Positions 8,426-16,320 of a stretch of DNA of 22,433 nucleotides are shown piece by piece. Positions within the stretch are counted from its first letter, which is position 1. Each line of letters begins with the position of its first letter. The translations under genes were made by a program, and so were the position numbers. A model generated the notes under the pieces. It saw only the letters and a program-made list of their open reading frames with translations, searched no databases and was not told where the DNA came from. The stretch is from Competibacter sp963695105 (GTDB taxonomy: Bacteria > Pseudomonadota > Gammaproteobacteria > Competibacterales > Competibacteraceae), in the NCBI GenBank assembly GCA_963695105.1, contig CAVOGC010000044.1, forward strand, positions 1-22,433. The letters are read 5' to 3'.

Positions 8426-9849
8426 GGCCGTTTCAGAATGCGGGCGATGGTGCTGGTGGTCGAGCAGCCCTCGATGTAGTCCATCACCACCACTTGGCCG
8501 CCGCTGTCCCAGACGCAGCGGTTGCCAGGAATTTTCGCCGGGTCGTTGTCGCCGCCCTTGACCAGATAATCGGGCTTGACCGCGCGGATCAGCCGCTCCG
8601 GCGTGTCCTCGTGGAACGGCGTCACCCAGTCGACCGCCGTCAGCCCGGCCAGCACCCGCATCCGCTGCCACAGACCGTTGACCGGCCGCTCGTCGCCCTT
8701 GAGCCGGCGCACCGAGGCGTCGTCGTTGACCGCCACGATCAGCCGGTTGCCCAGCCGCTTGGCCTGTTCCAGATAAGCCACATGCCCGGCGTGCAGGATG
8801 TCGAAACAACCGTTGGTCATGACGATGGTTTCACCGTGCGCCTTGGCGTCGGTCACCGCCGACAGCAGTTGCCCTTCGTCCAGCACCCCGCGCGGCGGCT
8901 CGTCGTGTTCGTATAGCGCCCGGCGCAGTTCGGAGACGGTGACGCTGGCCGCGCCCAGCTTGCCGACCACGATGCCCGCCGCCAGATTGGCCAGCACCGT
9001 CGCCGCCGGCAGCGCCAGCCCAGCCGCCAGCCCGGCGGCGACGGTCGCGATCACGGTGTCGCCGGCGCCGGTCACGTCGTAAACCTCGCGCGCGCGCGCC
9101 GCCAGATGCAGCGGTTCGGCACCGTCCCGCAACAGGGTCATGCCCTGCTCGCCACGAGTGATCAGCAGCGCTTCCAGTTCCAGATCCCGGCACAGCGCAG
9201 CGCCTTTGTCAACCAATTCCGCCTCGTCGCGGCAGGGGCCGGCAACCGTTTCGAACTCGCTAAGATTGGGCGTCAGCAAAGTCGCGCCCCGATAGCGGTC
9301 GAACTCGCGGCCCTTGGGATCGACCAGCACCGGCTTGCCGGCGGCTTGGGCCAGTTCGATGCAGCGCTCGACCGCGCGCAGAGCGCCCTTTTGATAGTCG
9401 GACAGCACCGCCACGCCGGCTTCCGGCAGCCAGGCGGCGAAGCGCTCCTCCAGCGCGCCCGGCTCGAAGCCAGGGAAGCCGTCCTCGAAATCCAGCCGCA
9501 ACAACTGCTGGTTGCGGCTCAACACCCGCAGTTTGGTGATCGTCGCCTGGCCGGGCTGGCGGATCAATTCGCAGTCGGCGCCCAGTCGCCGCAACTTGGT
9601 TTCCAGCACTGCGGCCGCCTCGTCGGCGCCAGCCACGCCCAGCACCCGGACCCGACCGCCGAGGGTGGCGATGTTGACCGCCACGTTGGCCGCGCCGCCT
9701 GGGCGTTCCTCCACCTCCTCGACCTTGACCACCGGCACGGGCGCTTCCGGCGAGACTCGCGAGCAGGGACCGTACCAGTAGCGATCCAGCATCACATCGC
9801 CGGCGATCAGCACCCGGGCCTGTTCGAAAAGAGGAATTTGCGGTTTCAT
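8422..9849 (-). CDS. hldE: Bifunctional heptose 7-phosphate kinase / heptose 1-phosphate adenylyltransferase HldE
   Basis: A cytosolic enzyme for two steps of ADP-heptose synthesis for the LPS inner core: phosphorylation of D-glycero-D-manno-heptose 7-phosphate at C1, and later adenylylation. The 475 residues (E. coli 477) fall into two parts. The N-terminal ribokinase-like domain has the glycine-rich ERPGGAANVAVN and the catalytic DVTGAGDTV with Asp264. The C-terminal nucleotidyltransferase domain has TNGCFDILHAGH, its HxGH motif at His353 and His356. The start is ATG 9849 (MKPQIPLFEQARVLIAGDVM); the longer frame to 9969 would run across the msbA promoter and adds unrelated residues. It heads an operon with the FAD oxidoreductase (ATGA overlap) and the aldo/keto reductase, and diverges from msbA. 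Confidence 0.96.
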   Translation of the reverse strand: MKPQIPLFEQARVLIAGDVMLDRYWYGPCSRVSPEAPVPVVKVEEVEERPGGAANVAVNIATLGGRVRVLGVAGADEAAAVLETKLRRLGADCELIRQPGQATITKLRVLSRNQQLLRLDFEDGFPGFEPGALEERFAAWLPEAGVAVLSDYQKGALRAVERCIELAQAAGKPVLVDPKGREFDRYRGATLLTPNLSEFETVAGPCRDEAELVDKGAALCRDLELEALLITRGEQGMTLLRDGAEPLHLAARAREVYDVTGAGDTVIATVAAGLAAGLALPAATVLANLAAGIVVGKLGAASVTVSELRRALYEHDEPPRGVLDEGQLLSAVTDAKAHGETIVMTNGCFDILHAGHVAYLEQAKRLGNRLIVAVNDDASVRRLKGDERPVNGLWQRMRVLAGLTAVDWVTPFHEDTPERLIRAVKPDYLVKGGDNDPAKIPGNRCVWDSGGQVVVMDYIEGCSTTSTIARILKRP

Positions 9850-9958
9850 CGGTTGATTTGGGACTGTTGCGCGGTAGCGGCATGATAGCATGGTCAAAAT
9901 GGAGCTTGGCATGGTTCCCGCGCCCGGCTTGCCTCCGACCCATCTCACATTCCAAACG
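9850..9958. promoter_or_regulatory. hldE/msbA divergent promoter region
   Basis: For msbA, TTGGGA (9858-9863) and CATGAT (9881-9886) are 17 bases apart. Transcription would start near 9893, which argues against ATG 9890 as the msbA start. For hldE, TATCAT on the minus strand (about 9883-9888) is a fair -10, but I see no good -35 at the right distance. If both are used the promoters overlap back to back. Confidence 0.35.
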
Positions 9959-11689
9959 ATGAACAGCAAGGATCTCTATCTGCGATTGCTGTGCTATGTC
10001 CGGCCCCACAGCCGCATGTTCGCGCTCTCGATCCTGGGCACGACGGCGGCGGCGGCCACCGAGCCGCTGATTCCCGCGCTGATCCAGCCGCTGCTGGATG
10101 GCAGCTTCGTCGCCAAGGACCCGCATTCCATCCGGCTGATGCCGCTGTTGATGGTGGCGGTCTTCATCGTTCGCGGCATCACCGGTTTCATCGGCACGCT
10201 GGCGATGAGCTGGATCGCGCATCAAGTGGTGACGGATTTACGCGATGCCCTGTTCGCCCGGCTGCTGGCGCTGCCGACCCGCTATTTCGACGATCATTCC
10301 GCCGGTAGCCTGTTGTCGCGCCTGACCTACGATGTCAGCCAGGTGATGACCGCCACCACCCAGGCGCTGGTCACTCTGGTCAAGGACGGGCTGTCGGTCA
10401 TCGGCCTGTTGGGCTGGATGCTGTACCTGAACTGGAAGCTGTCGCTGCTGGTCCTGCTCATCACCCCCGGCATCACCATCATCATGCGTTTGGTCAGCTC
10501 GCGACTGCGACGGCTCAGCCGCGAGTTGCAGGAGTTGATGGGCAGCCTCACCCACGTCATCGACGAAGTCCTGCAAGGCCACAAGGTGATCAAGATCTTC
10601 GGTGGCCAGGACTACGAGCGACAACGCTTCCACCGGGTCAACAACCGGGTCCGTCAGTTCAATCTGAAGCTGGCCGCCGCGTCCGAAGCCAGCGGGCCGC
10701 TGGTGCAACTGCTGGCGATCATCGCCCTGGGCGCGGTGATCTACTTCGCCTCGCTGCAATCGGCCGCCGACCAGATCACCGTCGGCGGTTTCGTCTCCCT
10801 GTTCGGGGCCATGGCCATGCTGCTGACGCCGATCAAACGGCTGACCAAGGTCAACGAACAATTGCAGCGCGGGCTGGCGGCGGCGGAAACCATCTTCGCC
10901 CTGCTGGACGAGCCGCCGGAACCGGATCGGGGCACTCGCGCCATCGGCCGCGCCCGTGGCGAAGTCCGCTTCCATGCAGTCAGCCACCGCTATCGGGAGG
11001 ACGGTGGCGAGGTGCTCCACCAACTCGAACTGGATGTGCGCCCTGGCGAAACCATCGCCCTGGTTGGACCTTCCGGCGGCGGTAAAACCACCCTGATGAG
11101 CCTGCTGCCGCGCTTTTACGAACCGGAGTCCGGTGACATCCTGCTGGATGGCGTGCCGATTCGCGAGCTGCGGCTGGCCGAACTGCGCGCCAACATCGCC
11201 TACGTCAGCCAGGATATCGTACTGTTCAACGACACCGTCGCCGCCAATATCGCCTACGGCGCCGGCTTCCAGGCCAGCGAGGACGACATTGTCAGGGCCG
11301 CCGAAAGCGCCCACGCCATGGAGTTCATCCGCGAGTTGCCCCAAGGCTTGCACACCCTGATCGGCGAAAACGGCGCGCGGCTGTCGGGCGGCCAGCGCCA
11401 GCGTTTGGCCATTGCCCGCGCCCTGCTCAAGAACGCGCCGATCCTGATCCTGGACGAAGCGACTTCGGCACTGGATACCCAGTCCGAACGCAAGGTCCAG
11501 CAGGCGTTGGATGCCCTGCGCCAAGGCCGCACCGCCTTCATCATCGCCCACCGCCTCTCCACCATCGAGAGTGCCGACCGCATCGTGGTGCTCGACCGTG
11601 GCCACATCGTCGAGACCGGCGCCCACGACGAACTGCTGGCCCGCGGCGGGCTGTATGCCAGCTTGTATCAGATGCAAATCCACAGTTAA
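9959..11689 (+). CDS. msbA: Lipid A export ATP-binding/permease protein MsbA
   Basis: A homodimeric inner-membrane ABC exporter that flips core-lipid A from the cytoplasmic to the periplasmic leaflet. It has an N-terminal six-helix membrane domain (hydrophobic stretches over roughly residues 15-300) and a C-terminal ATPase. The ATPase shows Walker A GPSGGGKTT, signature LSGGQRQR, Walker B ILILDEATSAL and switch histidine IIAHRLST. From ATG 9959 the protein is 576 residues (E. coli 582) and opens MNSKDLYLRLLCYVRPHSRM, aligning with the family start. ATG 9911 (GGAGC ribosome site at 9901-9905) would add 16 residues; ATG 9890 is unlikely because it precedes the predicted transcript start. Divergence from hldE places two LPS-assembly genes back to back. 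Confidence 0.94.
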   Translation: MNSKDLYLRLLCYVRPHSRMFALSILGTTAAAATEPLIPALIQPLLDGSFVAKDPHSIRLMPLLMVAVFIVRGITGFIGTLAMSWIAHQVVTDLRDALFARLLALPTRYFDDHSAGSLLSRLTYDVSQVMTATTQALVTLVKDGLSVIGLLGWMLYLNWKLSLLVLLITPGITIIMRLVSSRLRRLSRELQELMGSLTHVIDEVLQGHKVIKIFGGQDYERQRFHRVNNRVRQFNLKLAAASEASGPLVQLLAIIALGAVIYFASLQSAADQITVGGFVSLFGAMAMLLTPIKRLTKVNEQLQRGLAAAETIFALLDEPPEPDRGTRAIGRARGEVRFHAVSHRYREDGGEVLHQLELDVRPGETIALVGPSGGGKTTLMSLLPRFYEPESGDILLDGVPIRELRLAELRANIAYVSQDIVLFNDTVAANIAYGAGFQASEDDIVRAAESAHAMEFIRELPQGLHTLIGENGARLSGGQRQRLAIARALLKNAPILILDEATSALDTQSERKVQQALDALRQGRTAFIIAHRLSTIESADRIVVLDRGHIVETGAHDELLARGGLYASLYQMQIHS

Positions 11690-11701
11690 CCAACAACAAA
11701 G

Positions 11702-11730
11702 TTGCAAAATAAACAACTATATTGTCTAAT
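11702..11730 (+). promoter_or_regulatory. Candidate sigma-70 promoter for the Rmf-like gene
   Basis: TTGCAA (11702-11707) and TCTAAT (11725-11730) are separated by 17 bases in a conspicuously A+T-rich stretch just after the msbA stop. GTTGC (11701-11705) and GCAAC (11733-11737) form an inverted pair flanking the promoter, a possible operator half-site pair or weak hairpin. It would give the small gene its own transcription, separate from msbA. Confidence 0.4.
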
Positions 11731-11792
11731 AAGCAACATCCTTGTTCCCCACAGGTCCAAGCAAGCGGTTTGGTCTCGGAGCGATTCCTCTG

Positions 11793-11990
11793 ATGCACGG
11801 CAATATCGATTCTTCAAAAAAACTGGCGCCGATGGTGCGTCGTGCTTTTCGACAAGGACTCGAAGCGGCCAGCCAAGGCGAAGACCAGAACCCCTACGTC
11901 CCGGACAGCTATCTGTATCACGCCTGGGTAGCGGGCTGGGCCGCGCTGGCTCGCGGCTGGGATAACGCGGAAGATCTGCGACTTTCCTGA
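11793..11990 (+). CDS. Small Rmf/CrpP-like protein
   Basis: A 65-residue protein from ATG 11793 (an upstream TTG at 11742 would give 82). Its core, FRQGLEAASQGE..NPY......AWVAGWAALARG, matches the pattern of ribosome modulation factor and the Rmf/CrpP family: a small helix with spaced glycines, an Asn-Pro-Tyr (residues 33-35), then Trp45-x-x-Gly-Trp49. Rmf binds 70S ribosomes and promotes 100S dimers in stationary phase; CrpP-type relatives have other or unknown roles. It is not classical Rmf: the basic N-terminus (KRQKRDR in E. coli) is replaced by a less charged one. GGAG at 11778-11781 is a distant ribosome site. It follows msbA by about 100 bases behind its own candidate promoter. Family assignment is by pattern, function inferred. 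Confidence 0.7.
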   Translation: MHGNIDSSKKLAPMVRRAFRQGLEAASQGEDQNPYVPDSYLYHAWVAGWAALARGWDNAEDLRLS

Positions 11991-12324
11991 GCCGCTCTTT
12001 TCCCGCTCGCGGTCGCGCATGTTCGATTTACCCCGCTTTCAACGGATGCTGGCCCCAGCAGTGCCGGTTCCAAGTCTGGTCTGGACGCCGGGGCCGACCC
12101 AAATCCAAAAGCGTTAGTAGTCTTCGGCGCCCTGGTCGTCCAGTGGACCCGAACGAAGGCGTCGTTATCCCCCCTCTCGCCGCAGATGGTACATTGAGCC
12201 ACGGGTTCCCCCGTCATCGTTCTTCCGGCCAATCCGGGCTGAACGGCGCGGTGCGCCCGACCGGTGGAATGCTAAACTTGGCCCACCCATACCCACATTG
12301 ATCGATGACCTTGAGTATTCATCC
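11991..12324. other. Intergenic region without a supported gene
   Basis: About 330 bases between the Rmf-like gene and the Sel1-repeat gene. A minus-strand frame (12232 to 11918) opens with CTICGERGDNDAFV, a single CxxC, but its second half runs antisense into the Rmf-like gene and turns low-complexity, so I do not call it. I see no strong terminator; the Sel1 gene promoter presumably lies in the last 100 bases. Confidence 0.4.
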
Positions 12325-12855
12325 ATGAATAAACCGTTACTGCTACTGCTGGCGGGCAGCCTGCTGGGCGCCGCCCCAGTTTGGGCCGACGGCGAATGGG
12401 ATCGCGCCCGAACCGCTCACGAACGCGGCGACTATGCCGCCGAGGTGGCACTCATCCGTCCCTTGGCGGAAAAAGGTTTCGCTTTCGCCCAGTTCAACTT
12501 GGGCGTGTTGTACGACAACGGCCAGGGCCTGCCGCAAGACGACGCGCAAGCGATGGACTGGTATCGGAAAGCGGCCGAGCAGGGGTTGCCGCAGGCGCAG
12601 GTCAACCTGGGCATCATGTACGAGCAGGGCGAGGGCGTTCCGGCGGACAAGGTGGAGGCGTACTTCTGGTACGCGCTGGCCGATTCGCAGGGCGACGGTC
12701 AGGCGCCGCAAGCCAAGCGGGACATCGCCGAGAAGATGACCCCGGCCCAGATCGAGGAAGCCGAGCGCCGGGTCAAGGCATTCAAGGCCAGCCATTCCTT
12801 CACCGTCCCGCCCATGCCGGAGGTCGTTCCGGACACCAAGCACGGCAACGGCTGA
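12325..12855 (+). CDS. Exported Sel1-repeat (SLR) protein
   Basis: A 176-residue protein. It begins with a Sec signal peptide, MNKPLLLLLAGSLLGAAPVWA, with a likely signal peptidase I cut before DGEW. After an N-terminal helix pair (WDRARTAHERGDYAAEVALI) come Sel1-like repeats: AQFNLGVLYDNGQGLPQDDA with MDWYRKAAEQG, then AQVNLGIMYEQGEGVPADKV with YFWYALADSQGD. SLR proteins are alpha-solenoid scaffolds for protein-protein contacts; this one would act in the periplasm. The C-terminal 40 residues hold a charged helix (MTPAQIEEAERRVKAFKA) and a Pro-rich tail. ATG 12325 is chosen over TTG 12298 because the signal peptide then starts directly. It converges on mltD with a 24-base gap. Partner unknown. 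Confidence 0.85.
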   Translation: MNKPLLLLLAGSLLGAAPVWADGEWDRARTAHERGDYAAEVALIRPLAEKGFAFAQFNLGVLYDNGQGLPQDDAQAMDWYRKAAEQGLPQAQVNLGIMYEQGEGVPADKVEAYFWYALADSQGDGQAPQAKRDIAEKMTPAQIEEAERRVKAFKASHSFTVPPMPEVVPDTKHGNG

Positions 12856-12879
12856 GCCGACTGGCCCGCGGCGGCCAAC

Positions 12880-14490
12880 TTACGAGGCGGGATACACGAC
12901 CAGTTGTTGGCCGGCTTTCAGGACGCCGCCGGCGCCCAGACCGTTCCATTGCGCCAGTTGCCGGGAAGGGACGCCGTGCCGCCTGGCGATCAAGTCCAGA
13001 GTGTCTCCTCGCTTAACCGTGTATCTGCTGGGCGCCACGATGCGTGCGCCCGGCACGTTCGCAACCAGGTTCCGGGCCTGTTCCCAGGGCAACAGGAAGG
13101 TGTAGGCGCGGACCGGTGGTTCGATCCCCGCCTTGAACCCCGGATTGAAGCGTAAAAACTCATCGCTGGAGATCACGGTCACGGCGAGGGCGTCGAAAAC
13201 CTTGACCTCCGGCGTTGTTTCAACCCTGAACAGATAGGCTCGATTATCGATGGGCGAGAGTCGCATGCCATGGGCTTGGGGATCGATGACAATCTGAGCC
13301 AGCGCCAGTATCTTCGGTACGTAATTCTGAGTCTCCTTGGGAAGTTGCAAATCCCAGTAGAGCGATCGCGGCCGCATGTCGGAAGCGGTGGCGCCCTCGG
13401 AATCGCCGGCGGCGGTCAAGGCTTCCGCGCCCGGCCGAGCCGGTGAGGCCCCAGCGGTCCGTGATTCCGGCGCGGAGGGAACCGGCTCGGCCAGCGGAGA
13501 CGTGGCGGACGACGGCGCCGGGCTGGCCGCCGCCTGCCTGGCCTTGATGGCTTCCTGAACGGTGCCGGGGCCAGCATTGTAAGCCGCCAGCGTCAGCAGC
13601 CAGTCGCCGGCAAACAGCTTGTTCAAATCGCGCAGATAGCCCAGCGCCGCGTCGGTTGAGGTGTGAATGTCGAATCGACCGTCGTAGCCATCGGCGATCA
13701 GCAGACCTCGCTCCTGTCCGGTGGCCGGAATGATTTGCCAGAGCCCGGCGGCTTCCTTCGGGGAAACGGCGGTCGGCTCGAAAGCGCTCTCCACCATGGG
13801 CACGAACACCAGATCCATTGGAAGGCCGCGCCGGTGGATTTGCTCCACCAGGTAATGCAGGAAAGGTCTGGCGCGCTGCGAGAACAGGTACAGGTAAGCG
13901 GGATCGCGCTTGAACGCCTCGATCTGTTCGACGACTCGGGCGTGCCGCACGTCGGCCAACCGCAATCCGCCGCGCACCCGCCCCCAGAGATCCTTCCCAG
14001 CGGTCGCGGCCGGCTTGGACTTGCCTTTCTTGCGGCTGGCCACGCGCGGATTGCGCGCGGACTTGCCGGTTGCGACCTGAACGGTGTTGACGGCCACCGT
14101 CTCGGATTCTCCGGGAGTTTTTTGCTCCACCGCGTCGGCGGCTTTTCCCGACCGTACCGGCACGATCACCCGGACTCTGGGCTCGGCGCTCTGGCCTTTT
14201 CCCTGGATGACAACGTCCCGGGATGGAACGATGGGTTGGCGGTCGGTGGCGGTTTCCGCGCTCTGGATGACAACATCTCGAGACTGAGCGAGCGGTTGGC
14301 GGACAGTAATCGCGTCGCGCCGGTATTCCGAGGGATCGCGGGTTTGCCAGTAGTCCACATAAGGCGCGGGAACCGCCGCCGTCTCGGCGGATGGAGCGCC
14401 CGTCAAGCCGCCCGGCGGTTGCCAGGCGCAGGCGCCAAGGCCCGAGGCGATAAAGAAGGTGGCAAAGGTCGCGGGGACTGATTTCGGCAT
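12880..14490 (-). CDS. mltD: Membrane-bound lytic murein transglycosylase D (MltD-like lipoprotein)
   Basis: A 536-residue peptidoglycan-cleaving enzyme of the outer-membrane periplasmic face, forming 1,6-anhydromuropeptides. It has a lipoprotein signal peptide with lipobox SGLGAC (Cys21). A long low-complexity linker (about residues 25-165) follows and contains a 20-residue near-duplicate around SRDVVIQ. The SLT (GH23-type) domain has Glu234 in MVESAFEP as catalytic acid, then SPKEAAGLWQIIPATG and AAYNAGPG. About 58 Ala/Ser/Pro-rich residues (roughly 317-374) are inserted between AYNAGPG and YWDLQLPKETQNYVPKILA, which normally lie close together. A single LysM (YTVKRGDTLDLIARRHGV) ends the protein; E. 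coli MltD has two. It follows sseA by 48 bases on the same strand. Confidence 0.92.
   Translation of the reverse strand: MPKSVPATFATFFIASGLGACAWQPPGGLTGAPSAETAAVPAPYVDYWQTRDPSEYRRDAITVRQPLAQSRDVVIQSAETATDRQPIVPSRDVVIQGKGQSAEPRVRVIVPVRSGKAADAVEQKTPGESETVAVNTVQVATGKSARNPRVASRKKGKSKPAATAGKDLWGRVRGGLRLADVRHARVVEQIEAFKRDPAYLYLFSQRARPFLHYLVEQIHRRGLPMDLVFVPMVESAFEPTAVSPKEAAGLWQIIPATGQERGLLIADGYDGRFDIHTSTDAALGYLRDLNKLFAGDWLLTLAAYNAGPGTVQEAIKARQAAASPAPSSATSPLAEPVPSAPESRTAGASPARPGAEALTAAGDSEGATASDMRPRSLYWDLQLPKETQNYVPKILALAQIVIDPQAHGMRLSPIDNRAYLFRVETTPEVKVFDALAVTVISSDEFLRFNPGFKAGIEPPVRAYTFLLPWEQARNLVANVPGARIVAPSRYTVKRGDTLDLIARRHGVPSRQLAQWNGLGAGGVLKAGQQLVVYPAS
14201..14310. repeat. 60-base tandem near-duplicate inside mltD
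   Basis: Two imperfect copies with a 60-base period (from 14201 and 14261), each opening CTGGATGACAAC and sharing GGTTGGCGG further on. They encode the repeated SRDVVIQ segments of the linker, so the copy keeps frame as a 20-residue unit. It looks like a local duplication in the disordered linker. Confidence 0.6.
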
Positions 14491-14538
14491 TCTTCGTTAT
14501 TCCCGGTTTTGGGTTGAAAGCGTGAAAAGGCGCGCGCC

Positions 14539-15387
14539 TCAACCAGTATCGGTGGCGACCGCCCGCCGGGGGTCGCGAATCCACTCGCTCCACGAGCCGG
14601 CGTACAGCCGCGAACCGCCCAAGCCGGCGGCTTCCATCGCCAGCAGGTTGTGGCAGGCGGTCACCCCGGAGCCGCAGGCATGGATCACGGTCGCCGGCGG
14701 CCGGTCGCCCAGCACCGCCGCAAACCGCGCTTGCAGCGCGCCGACGGGCAGAAAATACCCTTCCGGCGTCAGATTGTTCTCCGTCGGCGAGTTCAGCGCA
14801 CCCGGAATGTGGCCGGCGACCGGATCGATCGGCTCCATTTCTCCCCGATAGCGCGCCGCTGCCCGGGCATCCAGCAACGCCTCCGCCGCCGGCAGGGCTA
14901 GCACCTGCTCCGTGGTCACCCATAGCCGGTCGTCCGGCCGCGGCGCGAAGGAGGTCGGCCGCGCGGTGGGCGCCTCGGCGGTCAGCGGCAAGCCCGCCCG
15001 CCGCCAGGCCGGCAGGCCGCCATCCAGCACCGCGCGGGCGGCATGGCCCAACCAGCGCAGCAGCCACCATAAGCGCGCCGCCGCCAGCATGCCGCCCATG
15101 TCGTCGTAAACCACGACTTGCGTGCCATGGCCGATACCCCACTCGCCCAGCTTTTGCGCCAAGCGCTCCGGATCGGGCAGCGGATGCCGCCCCGTGGCCG
15201 GCGTGACGGGACCGGACAGATCCTGGTCCAGATGGGCGTAACGGGCGCCGGGAAGGTGGCTGTCGCGGTAGGCCCGACGGCCGGCTTCGGGATCGGCCAG
15301 ACTGAAGCGGCAATCCATCACGACCCAGTTCGGGTCGTTGAGGTGGGCGTGCAGGGTGGTGGCATCGATGAGAGTAGTATGGCTCAT
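14539..15387 (-). CDS. sseA: 3-mercaptopyruvate (thiosulfate) sulfurtransferase
   Basis: A 282-residue protein of two tandem rhodanese domains; E. coli SseA has 281. It moves sulfane sulfur from 3-mercaptopyruvate to a thiol or cyanide acceptor through a cysteine persulfide. The first domain (about 1-140) is inactive and carries the VVVYDDMGGMLAARLWW-like core. The second has the active loop CGSGVTA with Cys238; the Gly-Ser-Gly loop is typical of mercaptopyruvate sulfurtransferases, whereas thiosulfate rhodaneses have a more basic loop. The linker motif LLDARAAARYRGEMEPIDP and then GHIPGALN are family hallmarks. No signal peptide, so cytosolic. It sits between rlmJ and mltD on the same strand with about 50-base gaps and may be co-transcribed. 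Confidence 0.93.
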   Translation of the reverse strand: MSHTTLIDATTLHAHLNDPNWVVMDCRFSLADPEAGRRAYRDSHLPGARYAHLDQDLSGPVTPATGRHPLPDPERLAQKLGEWGIGHGTQVVVYDDMGGMLAAARLWWLLRWLGHAARAVLDGGLPAWRRAGLPLTAEAPTARPTSFAPRPDDRLWVTTEQVLALPAAEALLDARAAARYRGEMEPIDPVAGHIPGALNSPTENNLTPEGYFLPVGALQARFAAVLGDRPPATVIHACGSGVTACHNLLAMEAAGLGGSRLYAGSWSEWIRDPRRAVATDTG

Positions 15388-15440
15388 GGCTTTCGAAGCG
15401 TCGGATGTCGGGGGTTAGAGATTGGCGCGATCATTGAGTT

Positions 15441-16286
15441 TTAAGGCGCCGTCGCCAACCATTCCAGCCGGGTTTGACCGTGTTCGCCAACGCGCAGCGC
15501 CTCCAGCAGTTCCGGCAACAACCGGCCCAGCGTTTCATCGAGCCGCCACGGTGGGTTGACGACGATCATCCCGCAACCGTTCATTCCCAGCGGCGTATCG
15601 TAGGGATACAAGCCCAGTTCCACGCACAGGATCGCGGGGACCGCCAGGGCTTGCAGTCTCCGCTGAAACCGCAGACTGGGACCGCGGTCGAGGATCGGGT
15701 ACCAGATCGCGATCATACCGCCGGCCCAACGCCGATGAATCGTCTGGACCGCCTCGATCAGCCGCTCAAATTCGTCCTTTCGTTCGAACGCCGGGTCGAT
15801 AAACACCAAGCCGCGCCGTTCCAGCGGCGGCAGGAACCCCTTGAGGCCGGCGTAACCGTCCATGTTGTGGACCGCCACCTGCCGGTCGCCGGCAAATTCC
15901 GCCTTGAGCGGCGGATACTCGGTGGGGTGCAGTTCGGTCAGAATCAGCCGATCGCCCGGTCGCAGCAGGGCGCGGGCGATGCGCGGCGAGCCGGGGTACC
16001 AGCGCAGCGCGCCGTCCGGGTTCAGCGCCCGGACCCCGGTCAGATACTCGCTTAGCTCCGGGCCCAGCTCCGGCTGGCGCCACAACCAGCCGATGCCGGC
16101 CGCGTGTTCCCGGTTTTTACGGGCCGCCGCCGAATGCAGGTCGTAGCGACCGGCGCCGGCATGAGTGTCGAGCAGGCAAAACGGTTTGTCCTTGCGCCGC
16201 AGCGCACCGATGAGTTGCGCCAGCAGAACATGCTTGAACACGTCGGCGAAGTTGCCGGCGTGAAACCCGTGCCGATAGCTCAGCAT
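15441..16286 (-). CDS. rlmJ: 23S rRNA (adenine2030-N6)-methyltransferase RlmJ
   Basis: A 281-residue S-adenosylmethionine-dependent methyltransferase (E. coli RlmJ 280) that methylates A2030 of 23S rRNA. The opening MLSYRHGFHAGNFADVFKHV is the RlmJ signature and includes the substrate-binding Lys18. CLLDTHAGAGRYDL is the SAM-binding motif I. Motif IV, normally DPPY/F, reads D164-P-A-F167 here, so the second proline is alanine. The C-terminus has the conserved GMNGCGMIVVNPPW. The remaining motifs are intact, so I expect activity, but the motif IV change is unusual. It lies 34 bases after amrS and 53 before sseA on the same strand. No strong ribosome site precedes ATG 16286. Confidence 0.93.
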   Translation of the reverse strand: MLSYRHGFHAGNFADVFKHVLLAQLIGALRRKDKPFCLLDTHAGAGRYDLHSAAARKNREHAAGIGWLWRQPELGPELSEYLTGVRALNPDGALRWYPGSPRIARALLRPGDRLILTELHPTEYPPLKAEFAGDRQVAVHNMDGYAGLKGFLPPLERRGLVFIDPAFERKDEFERLIEAVQTIHRRWAGGMIAIWYPILDRGPSLRFQRRLQALAVPAILCVELGLYPYDTPLGMNGCGMIVVNPPWRLDETLGRLLPELLEALRVGEHGQTRLEWLATAP

Positions 16287-16320
16287 CGTGAATCAGTGCG
16301 GTCGCCCGGACGCCAAATCG

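Noticed and set aside
8426..8809. Upstream extension of the FAD oxidoreductase to 8809
   Set aside because: The extension lies wholly inside hldE in another frame, and ATG 8425 with its ATGA overlap starts directly before the FAD-binding fold.
11918..12232. A minus-strand frame of 104 residues with one CxxC (CTICGERGD)
   Set aside because: It overlaps the Rmf-like gene antisense, has only one cysteine pair and turns low-complexity; a gene here is possible but not supported.
13244..15313. A 689-residue minus-strand frame over mltD and sseA
   Set aside because: Arg/Gly/Ser-rich composition typical of an alternate frame in G+C-rich DNA; the real proteins occupy the other minus-strand frames.
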